A stretch of DNA of 64,000 bases from an uncultured cyanobacterium (GTDB lineage: Bacteria > Cyanobacteriota > Cyanobacteriia > Cyanobacteriales > Nostocaceae), in assembly GCA_903848645.1 (NCBI GenBank), contig CAINGU010000029.1:1-64000 (forward strand), in the 5' to 3' direction. This document shows, one piece after another, positions 17,369 to 26,616 of this stretch. The position numbers and the translations under genes were made by a program. A model generated the notes under the pieces. That model saw only the letters and a list, made by a program, of their open reading frames with translations. It had not been told where the DNA came from and ran no database searches. Numbering within the stretch: position 1 is the first letter of the stretch; the number at the start of each line of letters is the position of its first letter.

Positions 17369-17442
17369 TGGACGGTATTGGACTCGAACCAACGACCCCA
17401 TCGATGTCAACGATGTACTCTAACCACCTGAGCTAACCGTCC
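17369..17442 (-). tRNA. trnV: tRNA-Val (anticodon GAC)
   Basis: The reverse strand folds as a complete cloverleaf. The acceptor stem is GGACGGT/ACCGTCC with discriminator A; the D-arm contains AGCTCAGGTGGTTAGAG; the anticodon stem CATCG/CGATG holds a 7-base loop TTGACAT (anticodon GAC, reading GUC). The T-arm contains GGTTCGAGTCC. The CCA end is not encoded. No intron. It sits alone, convergent with the glycosidase gene. Confidence 0.96.
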
Positions 17443-17700
17443 GTAATCACATAGCCTATAAGCTTTTGAGCTTTTTAGTTAGGTTTTTAAAATTGTCTTC
17501 ACCTTTTAAAATATACAAGTTTATGCAAATTAAGTCAAGCCAAATATATTAAGAAATATTAACCTATTGTTGGCTGGGTATCTTGTTCTCTGTTCCCTAC
17601 CTACGTAAATAAATATACCTGCGTCTTCCGTCAGGGATACATAAATCAAATCAGATTGCTATATCTATCGCTATAGTAATCTTGTAGCTAGTTTTTATAT

Positions 17701-18627
17701 ATGTTTACCAAAAAATTGATTTTTCTATCGTTGTTAACGATAACTACAACTTTAATATCTGGTTCTCAAGATGTGATAGCTAATTCAGTAGCAAAACAGT
17801 CTGCTAATTGTCCTGGTAAAAATCCTAAATTTAGTATTGAGTTTTTGCAAACTAATAATCATGGTGAAAGATATAGCAAAGGAATTAATCATGTAATTAT
17901 TTTTAATCCTCAATCTCCACAATTAGATTTTAAAGTAAATGTGGGTTTAGCTCATCGGATTTATGCTAAAGATGCTAGGGGAAGATTTCGTAGAGAATAT
18001 GTACCCAAACAGTTTGGAGAAATTATTACAGATGCTAATTCTCAATTAAATGGTAAATCACCAATTGCGGCTATTAATGCTGATTATATAGATCCTAAAA
18101 ATCAACCCCAAGGTTTAAATATTTCTCGCGGTGTTGAGTATTCAGGAGCATTTAAAAATAGACGTTCTTCCTTTGGAATATCAGGAGGAAATCCTCAACA
18201 ACGAAAAGCAACTATGGGAACTGGAAGCAGAGGAGCAAATATTCTGAATTACAATATGGTGGGAGGTAATGGTAGATTTTATAATCAAGGACGATTTAAG
18301 GATATTTGCAAAGCGTTAGGAGAATTTGCTTGTAAAGGTGCTACTAATCGTTCTTTGGTTGCGATTACTAGTAAGGGTTATGTAATTTTTTTGGTAAATG
18401 ATGTAAAAGCTAATTCTAATATTCAAGTTTCTGCTAATAATAAAGAATTACTACCCAATCAATTTGATGATGTGTTAACAGGAATTGCTAAAAATAACTG
18501 TTTAGGGACAATTAAAGAAGGGATGTTATTTGATGGAGGAATGTCTCCAGGATTGTTTTATAATAATAAAGTCTATGTGGAGAATTTAGGACCCATTGGT
18601 TCGGTATTTTTAATTTATCAAAAGTAA
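17701..18627 (+). CDS. Exported phosphodiester glycosidase-like (NAGPA domain) protein
   Basis: The product has a signal peptide (residues about 5-28). The remainder matches the NAGPA/DUF2233 fold of phosphodiester alpha-N-acetylglucosaminidase: a conserved AAINADYIDPKNQPQG region near the middle and the C-terminal LFDGGMSPGLFYNN motif that replaces the usual NLDGGGSS. Proteins of this fold in bacteria act on cell-wall or exopolysaccharide phosphodiesters, but most are uncharacterised. It has four Cys outside the signal, possibly disulfide-bonded in the periplasm. The start ATG lies in an AT-rich leader. moeA follows after 22 bp, suggesting co-transcription but no obvious shared function. Confidence 0.75.
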   Translation: MFTKKLIFLSLLTITTTLISGSQDVIANSVAKQSANCPGKNPKFSIEFLQTNNHGERYSKGINHVIIFNPQSPQLDFKVNVGLAHRIYAKDARGRFRREYVPKQFGEIITDANSQLNGKSPIAAINADYIDPKNQPQGLNISRGVEYSGAFKNRRSSFGISGGNPQQRKATMGTGSRGANILNYNMVGGNGRFYNQGRFKDICKALGEFACKGATNRSLVAITSKGYVIFLVNDVKANSNIQVSANNKELLPNQFDDVLTGIAKNNCLGTIKEGMLFDGGMSPGLFYNNKVYVENLGPIGSVFLIYQK

Positions 18628-18649
18628 CCAAATAACAGATTTATTCACT

Positions 18650-19876
18650 ATGTTATCAGTCAAAGATGCAGAAACGATTATTTTCAATGCTGTCCAACCT
18701 TTCAATCAAGAACATGATCTTGAAATTGTGGATTTATTAACAGCATCTCACCGCATTTTAGCAACTCCTGTCATTAGTGCTTTATATTTTCCCCATTGGG
18801 ATAATTCCGCAATGGATGGTTTTGCTGTACGTTATGAAGATGTGCAAAATTCAAGTTCTGAAAATCCGACAATTTTAGAAATTGTTGAAGAGATTCCCGC
18901 AGGATATCAACCCCAAATTACTATTAAACCAGGACAAGCAGCCAGGATTTTCACCGGTGCGATAATGCCAAAAGGTGCAGATACTGTAATTATGCAGGAA
19001 AAAACTAATCTACAGGAAAATCAAGTTTTTATCTTAGCTAAACCGCAACCGCAAGAATTTGTTAGACACCAAGGAGACTTTTACCAAGCAGGAAAAGAAC
19101 TTTTACCCGCAGGAATTCCCCTCAACCCAGCGGAAATTGCTATTTTAGCCGCAGCACAACTACCTAAAATTAGTGTTTTCCGTCGTCCACGGGTGGCAAT
19201 TTTTTCCAGTGGTGACGAATTGGTAACACCAGAACAAACCCTAAAACCTGGACAAATAGTAGATTCTAATCAATATGCTTTAGCTGCTTTGGTAAAAGAA
19301 TTAGGTGGAGAAGTGTTAATGTTAGGAATTGTTAAAGATAATCCTACCGCATTAACAGAGACTATTAATTATGCAATTAATCATGCGGATATAGTTCTTT
19401 CTTCTGGTGGAGTTTCTGTAGGTGATTATGATTATATTGATAATATATTAGCATCTTTAGAAGCAGAAATTCACTTTCGCGCCGTGCAAATGCGTCCAGG
19501 AAAACCTCTGACATTTGCCACTTTTCCCAATTCTCTCTATTTTGGTTTACCAGGAAATCCCGTTTCGGCTTTGGTGACATTTTGGCGATTTGTGCAACCG
19601 ACAATCAAAAAACTTTCGGGACTTAATACAGGTTGGGAAGCAAAATTTATCAAAGTAAAATCCCATTCCGAATTAAAATCTAACGGAAAAATGGAAACTT
19701 ATATTTGGGGTAACTTAAAATTAAATGATGGTATTTATCAATTTCAGCAAACAAGTGGTAACTTAAATTCTGGAAACTTAATTAATTTAGCGCAAACTAA
19801 TGCTTTAGCTGTTGTACCAGTAGGAAAAACCTTAATTACTCCAGGAGAAGAAACCTTAATTTTACAAATAAGATAA
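18650..19876 (+). CDS. moeA: Molybdopterin molybdotransferase
   Basis: MoeA inserts molybdate into adenylylated molybdopterin, the last step of molybdenum-cofactor synthesis. The 408 residues show the family blocks NSAMDGFAVR near residue 55, RIFTGAIMPKGADTVI, IFSSGDEL, VDSNQYAL, SSGGVSVGDYDY and PGKPLTFA...GLPGNPVSALV. Length is normal. Cyanobacteria need the cofactor mainly for nitrate reductase. The next gene is convergent. Confidence 0.96.
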   Translation: MLSVKDAETIIFNAVQPFNQEHDLEIVDLLTASHRILATPVISALYFPHWDNSAMDGFAVRYEDVQNSSSENPTILEIVEEIPAGYQPQITIKPGQAARIFTGAIMPKGADTVIMQEKTNLQENQVFILAKPQPQEFVRHQGDFYQAGKELLPAGIPLNPAEIAILAAAQLPKISVFRRPRVAIFSSGDELVTPEQTLKPGQIVDSNQYALAALVKELGGEVLMLGIVKDNPTALTETINYAINHADIVLSSGGVSVGDYDYIDNILASLEAEIHFRAVQMRPGKPLTFATFPNSLYFGLPGNPVSALVTFWRFVQPTIKKLSGLNTGWEAKFIKVKSHSELKSNGKMETYIWGNLKLNDGIYQFQQTSGNLNSGNLINLAQTNALAVVPVGKTLITPGEETLILQIR

Positions 19877-19954
19877 AATAAACCTTCTTCTTTTCTTCCT
19901 TCTTCCTTCGTGTTTTTCGTCCCTATCCCTACGGTCCCGTAAGGGATACGTGGT

Positions 19955-20290
19955 TCATTTAACTAAATATTGGCTTAAATTTTCTAATAATCTTTGATGT
20001 CTTTCCGTTGAAATTGCCCCAATTGAACCAATTATACTTTTACGAGAGATAACGGTTAAAAAACTTAGTCGAATAACCGATTGACTAATTAAACTACTGG
20101 ATTGAAAATCCTCATCTTCTGGTGAAATTATTTCATCAAAATTAGCAATATATTGTTTTAATTGGGTACTAATGCCACAAACTAAAAAGTCTTGATATTT
20201 TGGCATTTCTTTTAAAATCAGCGCAGGACGGTTTTTTATTTCTCCATTTGCTTGGGGAATAGGGGTTAATATAATATTACCTTCTTTCAT
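19955..20290 (-). CDS. PemK/MazF-type toxin
   Basis: The 111-residue product matches the small SH3-like barrel of MazF/PemK endoribonucleases. An N-terminal strand with the conserved GxIxLTPIPQ...NRPALILK appears, then a SxLKxYxxNFDE region and the C-terminal IGSIGAISTERHQRLLENL. MazF proteins cleave mRNA at short sites and halt growth until neutralised. The start overlaps the end of the upstream antitoxin gene by 14 bp, so they are translationally coupled. Target sequence unknown. Confidence 0.8.
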   Translation of the reverse strand: MKEGNIILTPIPQANGEIKNRPALILKEMPKYQDFLVCGISTQLKQYIANFDEIISPEDEDFQSSSLISQSVIRLSFLTVISRKSIIGSIGAISTERHQRLLENLSQYLVK

Positions 20291-20531
20291 AATTGTTGTT
20301 ATATTCTTTAATTGATTCTAGGGTGTATTCTGGTTCATTATCTCCATAACATTGATCTAAATTTTTCAAAGAAAAACATTCGGAATCGTCTTGATTTTCC
20401 GTATTGTTATCTACAATAATCGGGGTAATCAACACTTTTGTCCCTTCGGGAATAGATAAAGAATCAATTAATTCTATTTTGCCATTTTTAACAATTGCTA
20501 ACTGTGATGAGATCATAGTTATATCTACCAT
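20277..20531 (-). CDS. Putative antitoxin partner of the MazF-like toxin
   Basis: The short acidic protein (84 residues from the ATG at 20531) has an AbrB-like opening (LAIVKNGKIELIDSLSIPEGTKVLITPI) followed by an acidic disordered tail. This is the usual build of MazE-like antitoxins: a DNA-binding domain then a toxin-binding tail. It lies immediately upstream of the toxin with a 14-bp overlap. Earlier in-frame ATGs at 20549, 20558 and 20564 are possible. Autoregulation of the pair is expected from the family but I see no clear operator. Confidence 0.75.
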   Translation of the reverse strand: MVDITMISSQLAIVKNGKIELIDSLSIPEGTKVLITPIIVDNNTENQDDSECFSLKNLDQCYGDNEPEYTLESIKEYNNNYERR

Positions 20532-20628
20532 TTTTCTATATTTTAGCATTTTTAACATTGACAATAAAATAAAAAAGGGTAATTCCAGAAAAACCAGAAT
20601 TACCCCTATTTTAGATATTTAAGAAAAA

Positions 20629-22473
20629 TTACGCAAAAGCTGCCATTCTCACATCGTTATTACCAAGGATTTCTTGTAATTCCTCAGCGTCCACAGTTTC
20701 TTTTTCAATCAGCATTTGAGCAATTTCATCTAATACCTTGCGGTTATTAACTAAAACTTCTTTAGCTCGAAGATAAGCAGTATCTACTAACTTACGAACT
20801 TCTTCGTCAATAGCAGCAGCAGTTTCTTCCGAAAAATCGCGTTCTGACATAATATCTCGACCCAGGAACATATTTCCTTGTTGACGACCAAGGGCAACTG
20901 GACCCAAGCGATCGCTCATCCCAAACCGAGTTATCATTTGTTTAGCGACTCTGGCAACTTGCTGTAAATCGTTAGAAGCACCAGTAGTCACTTCCTCTTC
21001 ACCAAAGATGATTTCTTCAGCCAGACGACCACCTAAAGCCACAGCCATTTGATTTTCCAGATACGCACGGCTGTATAAACCAGTATCCATGCGGTCTTCG
21101 CTTGGAGTAAACCAAGTTAAACCACCAGCCCGACCACGAGGAATAATGCTAATCTTTTGTACAGGGTCATAGTCAGGCATTAAAGCCCCAACTAAAGCAT
21201 GACCAGCTTCATGGTATGCAACCAAAGTTTTGCGCTTTTCGCTCATTACCCGGTCTTTCTTTTCAGGACCCGCTAATACACGATCAATTGCATCATTAAT
21301 TTCATCCATCGAAATTTCAGTTAAATTCCGACGTGCAGCTAAAATTGCAGCTTCATTCAATAGATTAGATAAATCTGCACCGGTAAAACCAGGAGTCCGA
21401 CGGGCGATTTTATCCAAGTCTACATCTTTAGATAAAGTTTTACCACGAGCGTGAACTCTCAATATTTCGCTGCGTCCAGCGTAGTCAGGACGGTCTACAA
21501 CAACTTGACGGTCAAAACGACCAGGACGTAATAAAGCTGCGTCTAATACGTCAGGACGGTTGGTAGCAGCAATAATAATAATACCGGTGTTACCTTCAAA
21601 GCCGTCCATTTCGGTCAGCAATTGATTAAGGGTTTGTTCCCGTTCGTCGTTACCACCACCTAAACCAGCACCCCGTTGACGACCTACTGCGTCAATTTCA
21701 TCAATAAAGACGATACAAGGAGCATTGGTTTTTGCTTGTTCAAATAAATCGCGGACGCGGGAAGCACCCACACCAACGAACATTTCCACAAATTCAGAAC
21801 CAGAAATTGAGAAGAAAGGAACACCTGCTTCCCCAGCAACAGCCCGCGCGAGGAGGGTTTTACCAGTACCAGGAGGTCCAACTAAAAGCACACCTTTAGG
21901 AATTTTTGCACCAATGGCGGTAAAGCGATCGGCATTCTTCAAAAAGTCTACAACTTCGTTTAGTTCTAATTTAGCTTGGTCAATACCCGCAACATCCCCA
22001 AATGTAACTTGAGTTTGGGGTTCCATTTGCACTCTGGCTTTAGATTTACCAAAGTTCATGGCTTGGCTACCTGGTCCACCTTGAGCGCGACGGAGAAGGA
22101 AAAATAAACCAACTAGCAGCAATACAGGGAAGAATAAACTGCTGAGAGCTTTAAACCAAAATCCTTCGTCTGCTTGAGGTAATACGGAAATATCAACACC
22201 TTTAGTTGTTAGAGTATTGATTAAATCTGGGTCATTGACTAAGGTAACGATCTTTTTGTTAGGATCATATTTGGGTGTTACCAGTGCCGTAGACCGGTCA
22301 GAACTCAAACTGACTCTCTCAACTCTGCCTTTTTCCACTTCTTGGATAAACTGACTGTAGCGCCATGTTTCTCGGCTTTGAGGTTGTTTGTCAAAAAATG
22401 CAGTTCCTAGCGCAATGACAACTATAAAAAGGAGCGCGTACAGCCCCGTATTTCTCCATCTTTTATTATTCAC
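20629..22473 (-). CDS. ftsH: ATP-dependent zinc metalloprotease FtsH
   Basis: This membrane AAA+ protease degrades damaged membrane proteins; in cyanobacteria the closest paralogue (FtsH2 type) turns over the D1 protein of photosystem II. There are two membrane segments near residues 10-26 and 105-125, Walker A GPPGTGKT near 197, Walker [13 protein letters not shown], an arginine-finger region, and the zinc site HEAGH near residue 415. The 614 residues are normal. The GTG start has AGGAGA upstream. A 310-bp leader separates it from the next gene. The assignment to the FtsH2 subgroup is inferred from the C-terminal sequence style. Confidence 0.97.
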   Translation of the reverse strand: MNNKRWRNTGLYALLFIVVIALGTAFFDKQPQSRETWRYSQFIQEVEKGRVERVSLSSDRSTALVTPKYDPNKKIVTLVNDPDLINTLTTKGVDISVLPQADEGFWFKALSSLFFPVLLLVGLFFLLRRAQGGPGSQAMNFGKSKARVQMEPQTQVTFGDVAGIDQAKLELNEVVDFLKNADRFTAIGAKIPKGVLLVGPPGTGKTLLARAVAGEAGVPFFSISGSEFVEMFVGVGASRVRDLFEQAKTNAPCIVFIDEIDAVGRQRGAGLGGGNDEREQTLNQLLTEMDGFEGNTGIIIIAATNRPDVLDAALLRPGRFDRQVVVDRPDYAGRSEILRVHARGKTLSKDVDLDKIARRTPGFTGADLSNLLNEAAILAARRNLTEISMDEINDAIDRVLAGPEKKDRVMSEKRKTLVAYHEAGHALVGALMPDYDPVQKISIIPRGRAGGLTWFTPSEDRMDTGLYSRAYLENQMAVALGGRLAEEIIFGEEEVTTGASNDLQQVARVAKQMITRFGMSDRLGPVALGRQQGNMFLGRDIMSERDFSEETAAAIDEEVRKLVDTAYLRAKEVLVNNRKVLDEIAQMLIEKETVDAEELQEILGNNDVRMAAFA

Positions 22474-22746
22474 CGATGTTGGTTCTCCTGTACTTGTTTG
22501 CTGCTTATACTTAGCTTCTCTAAGGAAGAGGACATTATGATAATTATGTTAACTTATCTTAAGATATCTTAAAATAATCCTCCTGTCATGCTAAAAATAA
22601 TCTCCCACTCCTCACAAGTCTAAAACTTGAGGATAGTAGGAGTTCTATTGTAGCGATTCTCAGCAGCAGTCAGGAGAAAAGAGGCAGGGGGCTTTCTAGC
22701 AGGGAGCGGGAGGAGAAGAAGGAAAAAGGAAAAAGAAGAAAATTAC

Positions 22747-22784
22747 CCAGTCCCCAGTCCCCAGTCCCCAGTCCCCAGTCCCCA
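22747..22784. repeat. CAGTCCC heptamer tandem repeat
   Basis: Five head-to-tail CAGTCCC units lie just after the stop of the gene at 22786. The remaining intergenic sequence (22474-22746) holds the ftsH promoter region and a purine-rich tract but no gene. Related GGGGACT heptamers flank the other end of that gene (23575-23610). Confidence 0.9.
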
Positions 22785-22785
22785 A

Positions 22786-23571
22786 TTAATCTTTTTCCGG
22801 TAATCTAATCCTGTTTGTACCGTCGGGATTAATAACTACCTTTCCTCCCAAAGCTTCAATTTCTCGAATTGCTCGTTTGCGAGTTTTTTCGTCGACTTTA
22901 TTATTTAAAACTATCATCCATGTAGCAATTCGCGCTGATTTACTATTAGGATTTTTGCTGAGAAATTCAGCGGTTTTTTGAGAAACAAATGCTACCTGTT
23001 TACTTTCTTCATCCGTGTAAGTGCTTGCCCATTCAGCGGCTTTGAGAAAAGATGTTTGTGCTGCTTGAGCATTACCTAAAAATAATAACTCGTCTGTTCC
23101 TTTATAACGCCAGATAAAATAAGATTTTTGCGGTAATTGTGGGGATAAAGATTTTAATCCTTTTTCCATTAAAGCTATAGATTTTTCCGGTGTGCCAGCG
23201 TATAAAGAGGTACTTACAGATAAACCTAAATAAGCTTCTAAAAACCGGGGATCACGTCCTAAAATAACTTCAAAATATTCTGGGCTAATACTGTACCCTG
23301 TTTTATCTCTGGCTTCATTATCGCCAAAGAATTGCAAAAAATCAATATATACCCAATCTGCAATCAGGTTTTTATAACTAAAGCTGGGTATATTCTGGAG
23401 TAAGTTTAAGCGCAGACTTTCTTTTTTGAGGTCTTTTTCCAGAGCTTCTACGGGAATAGATTGTTTACTGATTAATAGTTTTTGCAGTTTTGGTATTTGC
23501 ATTAAGCTAATGCTGACAATACACAAACAAGCGATTAAGGGTGTGGTAATAGCTTCACGAGATAAAAACAT
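22786..23571 (-). CDS. Conserved-type cyanobacterial membrane-anchored hypothetical protein
   Basis: One N-terminal hydrophobic segment (residues 9-25, LIACLCIVSISLMQI) likely anchors the protein. The soluble part is helical, with TPR-like helix pairs (FLEAYLGLSVSTSLY, IALMEKGLKSL, AAQTSFLKAAEWAS), suggesting a tetratricopeptide-type scaffold facing the periplasm or lumen. No enzyme motif is seen. It is bracketed on both sides by G/C-rich heptamer repeats. Transcribed in the same direction as ftsH and ackA but with long gaps to both. The function is unknown. Confidence 0.7.
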   Translation of the reverse strand: MFLSREAITTPLIACLCIVSISLMQIPKLQKLLISKQSIPVEALEKDLKKESLRLNLLQNIPSFSYKNLIADWVYIDFLQFFGDNEARDKTGYSISPEYFEVILGRDPRFLEAYLGLSVSTSLYAGTPEKSIALMEKGLKSLSPQLPQKSYFIWRYKGTDELLFLGNAQAAQTSFLKAAEWASTYTDEESKQVAFVSQKTAEFLSKNPNSKSARIATWMIVLNNKVDEKTRKRAIREIEALGGKVVINPDGTNRIRLPEKD

Positions 23572-23608
23572 AGCTGGGGACTGGGGACTGGGGATTGGGG
23601 ACTGGGGA

Positions 23609-23720
23609 CTAGTAGTTTGTCAAGATAAAAATGATGGATTGTAGTGTGAGCGTCTCGCTCACGCGGGCAAGATGCCCGCACTACCAAAAACCCGTCAAAA
23701 TAAATTTGACAGACTACTAG
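23609..23720. mobile_element. MITE-like element with 21-bp imperfect terminal inverted repeats
   Basis: The ends CTAGTAGTTTGTCAAGATAA and the complement of the right end (CTAGTAGTCTGTCAAATTTA) match at about 18 of 21 positions. The 112-bp body contains nested hairpins GTGAGCG/CGCTCAC and GCGGGC/GCCCGC, the latter shared with the tandem repeat at 17077. No coding capacity. It is embedded in heptamer repeats between ackA and the hypothetical gene. Confidence 0.65.
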
Positions 23721-23725
23721 GGGGA

Positions 23726-23814
23726 TTTTCTTCTTTCTTCTTTCTTCTTTCTTCTTTCTGACTCCTGATTCCTGACTCCTGATTCCTGACTCCTGACTCC
23801 TGACTCCTGACTCA
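23726..23814. repeat. TTCTTTC and TCCTGAC heptamer tandem repeats
   Basis: About four TTCTTTC heptamers are followed by eight or nine TGACTCC/TGATTCC heptamers that run up to the ackA stop codon. They are of the STRR type. A reverse-strand frame through this sequence encodes a repetitive Arg/Glu/Ser/Gly peptide and is not a real gene. Confidence 0.9.
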
Positions 23815-25026
23815 TTGTTGCCACAATTGCCAACATTGTTGAGCAATTGCCCAATCTTCTTGAGTTTCTATGACTAATACTCGCACTGTGGAATCAGATG
23901 TAGCAATATCAACATCAATAGGTTGTTGTTGATTTTTCTCTGAATCAATTTTCAGTCCCAGAAATTCAAAGGACTCACAAGCAGCTTGACGTATTCCTGC
24001 GGATTTTTCGCCAACTCCGGCGGTAAAGACTAAAACATCTAAACCTGCTAAACTAGCCAGCATTGCCCCGATACCAGCCCGTAAGCGATGTACGTATATA
24101 TCCCAAGCCAGTTGGGCGCGTTGATTACCTTGCTCTTTTGCGGCTATCACCTCCCTCAAGTCACTTGATACTCCAGAAATACCTTTTAATCCAGAAGCTT
24201 TATTTAACACATTATCTAGTTCTTGACTAGAGTAATTATATTGTTGCAATAAATAAATTAAAATCCCTGGATCAACTGAACCACTGCGGCTACCCATCAT
24301 TAAACCATCTAGGGGAGTAAATCCCATCGTTGTGTCAATACTACAACCATTTTTGATGGCAGCTAAAGAACAACCGTTACCTAAATGACAACTAATTAAC
24401 CGCAGAGATGGTAAATCTTGACCCAGAATTTCTGCTGCTCGATGAGCGCAATACTGATGACTGATACCATGAAACCCGTAACGGCGAATACCTTGCTCTA
24501 CTAGCTCATAGGGGATAGGATAGATAGCGGCGGCATCAGGTAAGGTGCTGTGAAATCCGGTATCAAAAACTGCGACTTGAGGAATATTGCCCAAACTTTT
24601 TTCTATGGCTTCAATTCCTGCCAAAGCTGCTGGATTGTGTGCTGGGGCAAGATTGCATAAACGAGCGATCGCCTGTTTGACATCTTCCGTAATTATTACA
24701 GCCTCTCGGTAATCTTGACCACCATGTACTACTCGATGTCCCACCACATCTATAACTGATAAATCATCAATTACCTTAGTTGCACCATTGATCATAGTAG
24801 ATAGCAAATAAGCAAATTGTACCTGTCGGGAATCACCAGCTATGGTTTCTTGCAGCGTTGCGCCGGTAGCTGTTTTCACTGTAATTTCTGCCTGATTTTG
24901 GTCTTGAATCCAGTTAATTTTCCCTTCCCACAGGGGTTGGGGTGCTAGGGTAAGAAGAGAGTCTGTAATCTTATACAGACAACTCTTTTGGCTGCTAGAA
25001 CCGGCATTAAGGATGAGTATCTTCAT
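23812..25026 (-). CDS. ackA: Acetate kinase
   Basis: AckA interconverts acetyl phosphate + ADP and acetate + ATP. The 404 residues begin with the family signature ILNAGSSSQKSCLY and contain VGHRVVHGGQDY, VAVFDTGFHSTLP, YGFHGISHQYC, CHLGNGCSLAAI and a DGLMMGSRSGSVDPG block; all ASKHA-fold phosphate and adenosine motifs are present. The partner enzyme phosphoketolase is encoded 24 kb away in this window, so acetyl phosphate from that route can be used here. Its last codons extend into a heptamer-repeat tract. Confidence 0.97.
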   Translation of the reverse strand: MKILILNAGSSSQKSCLYKITDSLLTLAPQPLWEGKINWIQDQNQAEITVKTATGATLQETIAGDSRQVQFAYLLSTMINGATKVIDDLSVIDVVGHRVVHGGQDYREAVIITEDVKQAIARLCNLAPAHNPAALAGIEAIEKSLGNIPQVAVFDTGFHSTLPDAAAIYPIPYELVEQGIRRYGFHGISHQYCAHRAAEILGQDLPSLRLISCHLGNGCSLAAIKNGCSIDTTMGFTPLDGLMMGSRSGSVDPGILIYLLQQYNYSSQELDNVLNKASGLKGISGVSSDLREVIAAKEQGNQRAQLAWDIYVHRLRAGIGAMLASLAGLDVLVFTAGVGEKSAGIRQAACESFEFLGLKIDSEKNQQQPIDVDIATSDSTVRVLVIETQEDWAIAQQCWQLWQQ

Positions 25027-25118
25027 AAATTAAAATTTACGGATTTTACCAATTTATCTATTCCCTGTTGCCTATTCCCTATCTTCTGAAAACATCATTG
25101 GTTTTAATTAACCTACTG

Positions 25119-25787
25119 TTAATGAACCGCAGATTTGTCACCTTTAGGAACGGAATCATCAGCCCAAGTTATGGCTACAGAATCTTTCTGAGCAGTGCTT
25201 ATACTAGAAATGCTTTCAGAAGTTTCTGGCTGATCATTATTGCTGCCATTATTCTTATTCTCTTCCTGTTTTTTCTCTTGCACAACTTGGGTAGCATAAA
25301 TTTCTACATCCCGTTGAATAATTTCTTCTATCTGTCCAGCAAAAGTGGTAAATGCTTCTTCATGAGTTTTATAAATTATATAAGAACCCGTCAATTGAAA
25401 AAACTGCCAACCTTGGGTTTTTAAAGATTCTACTGTACGGCGATAGTGTCGCCAGCGTTCTCCATAGTGAAAAAATTCTTCCACAGCGGCACTAATTGCC
25501 ACAATTTGACTAAGAGCAAAAGTTGCCCAAACAAGAATATCTCTGACTTTACCATTATTAAAATTCAGACTAACTAAAGCAGGGAGAATTATACCGCCAA
25601 CAATTGTCATCAGTCTGGCACGATAATACCGATTTCGCGCTTGGCCTGCTTGTGCTTCCATCCAGAGAACTTGATCCAACCAACGAGAAGTTAAAAACTT
25701 CTTTTGTACATCAGGCAGTTTCAATGTATCAAAAATCTCGCCAAAATCTTTCTTTAAAAACTCCCGATAAGGGTCTTTATTAGCCAT
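25119..25787 (-). CDS. SLATT-like 2TM protein (DUF4231)
   Basis: The product has an N-terminal helix with the conserved SRWLDQVLWMEAQAG-type segment, then two transmembrane helices at about 58-77 and 84-106. After that comes a conserved amphipathic WRHYRRTVESLK...W helix (about 110-130) and a long acidic disordered tail from about 172. This is the DUF4231 layout, a member of the SLATT group of two-TM proteins that Burroughs and colleagues predicted to be membrane pore-like effectors linked to SLOG sensors and nucleotide second messengers. The upstream neighbour, 10 bp away, is a SLOG protein, which fits exactly. The effector role is inference. Confidence 0.8.
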   Translation of the reverse strand: MANKDPYREFLKKDFGEIFDTLKLPDVQKKFLTSRWLDQVLWMEAQAGQARNRYYRARLMTIVGGIILPALVSLNFNNGKVRDILVWATFALSQIVAISAAVEEFFHYGERWRHYRRTVESLKTQGWQFFQLTGSYIIYKTHEEAFTTFAGQIEEIIQRDVEIYATQVVQEKKQEENKNNGSNNDQPETSESISSISTAQKDSVAITWADDSVPKGDKSAVH

Positions 25788-25797
25788 GATTCACTCC

Positions 25798-26538
25798 TTA
25801 ATTAGACAGTAAATTAGTAATTGTCTGGGTTAATTCTTCTCGTTTTGCATCTAAGTTAATTGTTTGCAATTTACCAGATGCGGCTAATTTTGTCGCTCGT
25901 TCATCGGTGGTATTTCCACCTACAGCCAAAGCCAGTTTATCTGCGGTTCTGCCACTACCAGCGATCGCCATTACTAACCTGCCAGCAGTGACACTATTCA
26001 AAGCATCCATAAAGGTAATTTCCCCGCCGTTAATCAGCACCGTTAGCGATGGATAACCCCCAGCTAAAACATTAGCAACATCTACTATCCAAGGAGATTC
26101 ATCACCCCAATTGTTGCCAGGAACTAACACAAAATGAGTATGATCTGACTGTAGGGGTGAAGCATCATCAGATGGTGTCGTAGTTTGCTGAGGTAGAACC
26201 ACTTTGCCAATAGGTGCTACACCAATCAAAGGAAATTGGGCTTTAATTTGATTACGGGCATAACCCATTAATCGCATGACTCCCGCATCTGTACCTCCAT
26301 CAACAACATACGCGCCCAAAGTTTCGGCAATTGGGGCTAAAACTTCTACAAACAAGCTTTGGATACGGAGAAAATCAGCATCGCTAATCTGACTTGCACC
26401 CCCGACTATGACTAAAATAGGACGGGAATCACCAAGGCTCATTTGTCCCAGTGCAGTAGGCAATTCAGCAACTTCGGATACCCTAATTGCCAGTGCAGTC
26501 TGTTTTTGATTAAAAGTAAGCTTAAAAGGATGCTCCAT
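25798..26538 (-). CDS. TRPM-type SLOG (LSDAT) nucleotide-ligand sensor-like protein
   Basis: The Rossmann-like protein has an early ILVIVGGAS strand-loop (residues 41-49), the phosphate-binding DGGTDAGVM at 80-88 and FPLIGVAPIG at 102-111. A histidine-rich HTHFVLVPGNNWGDESPW segment (133-150) and a late VMAIAGSGRTAD loop follow. This matches the prokaryotic version of the SLOG domain found at the N-terminus of TRPM channels, thought to bind NAD- or ADP-ribose-like ligands. It is the upstream gene of a two-gene operon with the 2TM protein, so it may sense a ligand and gate that effector. No signal peptide. Confidence 0.8.
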   Translation of the reverse strand: MEHPFKLTFNQKQTALAIRVSEVAELPTALGQMSLGDSRPILVIVGGASQISDADFLRIQSLFVEVLAPIAETLGAYVVDGGTDAGVMRLMGYARNQIKAQFPLIGVAPIGKVVLPQQTTTPSDDASPLQSDHTHFVLVPGNNWGDESPWIVDVANVLAGGYPSLTVLINGGEITFMDALNSVTAGRLVMAIAGSGRTADKLALAVGGNTTDERATKLAASGKLQTINLDAKREELTQTITNLLSN

Positions 26539-26616
26539 GTATTCAAATTGACGTAATACAACTTACAGCTTAGTATATTTAATTGTCAACACCAGTACAA
26601 TATCATTTAATGTACC

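Noticed and set aside
23535-23846. 103-codon reverse frame with Arg/Glu/Ser/Gly repeats
   Set aside because: It is translated heptamer repeat plus the MITE-like element and overlaps two real genes.
25068-25424. 118-codon forward frame with hydrophobic stretches
   Set aside because: It lies mostly antisense to the DUF4231 gene, whose protein has clear conserved features.
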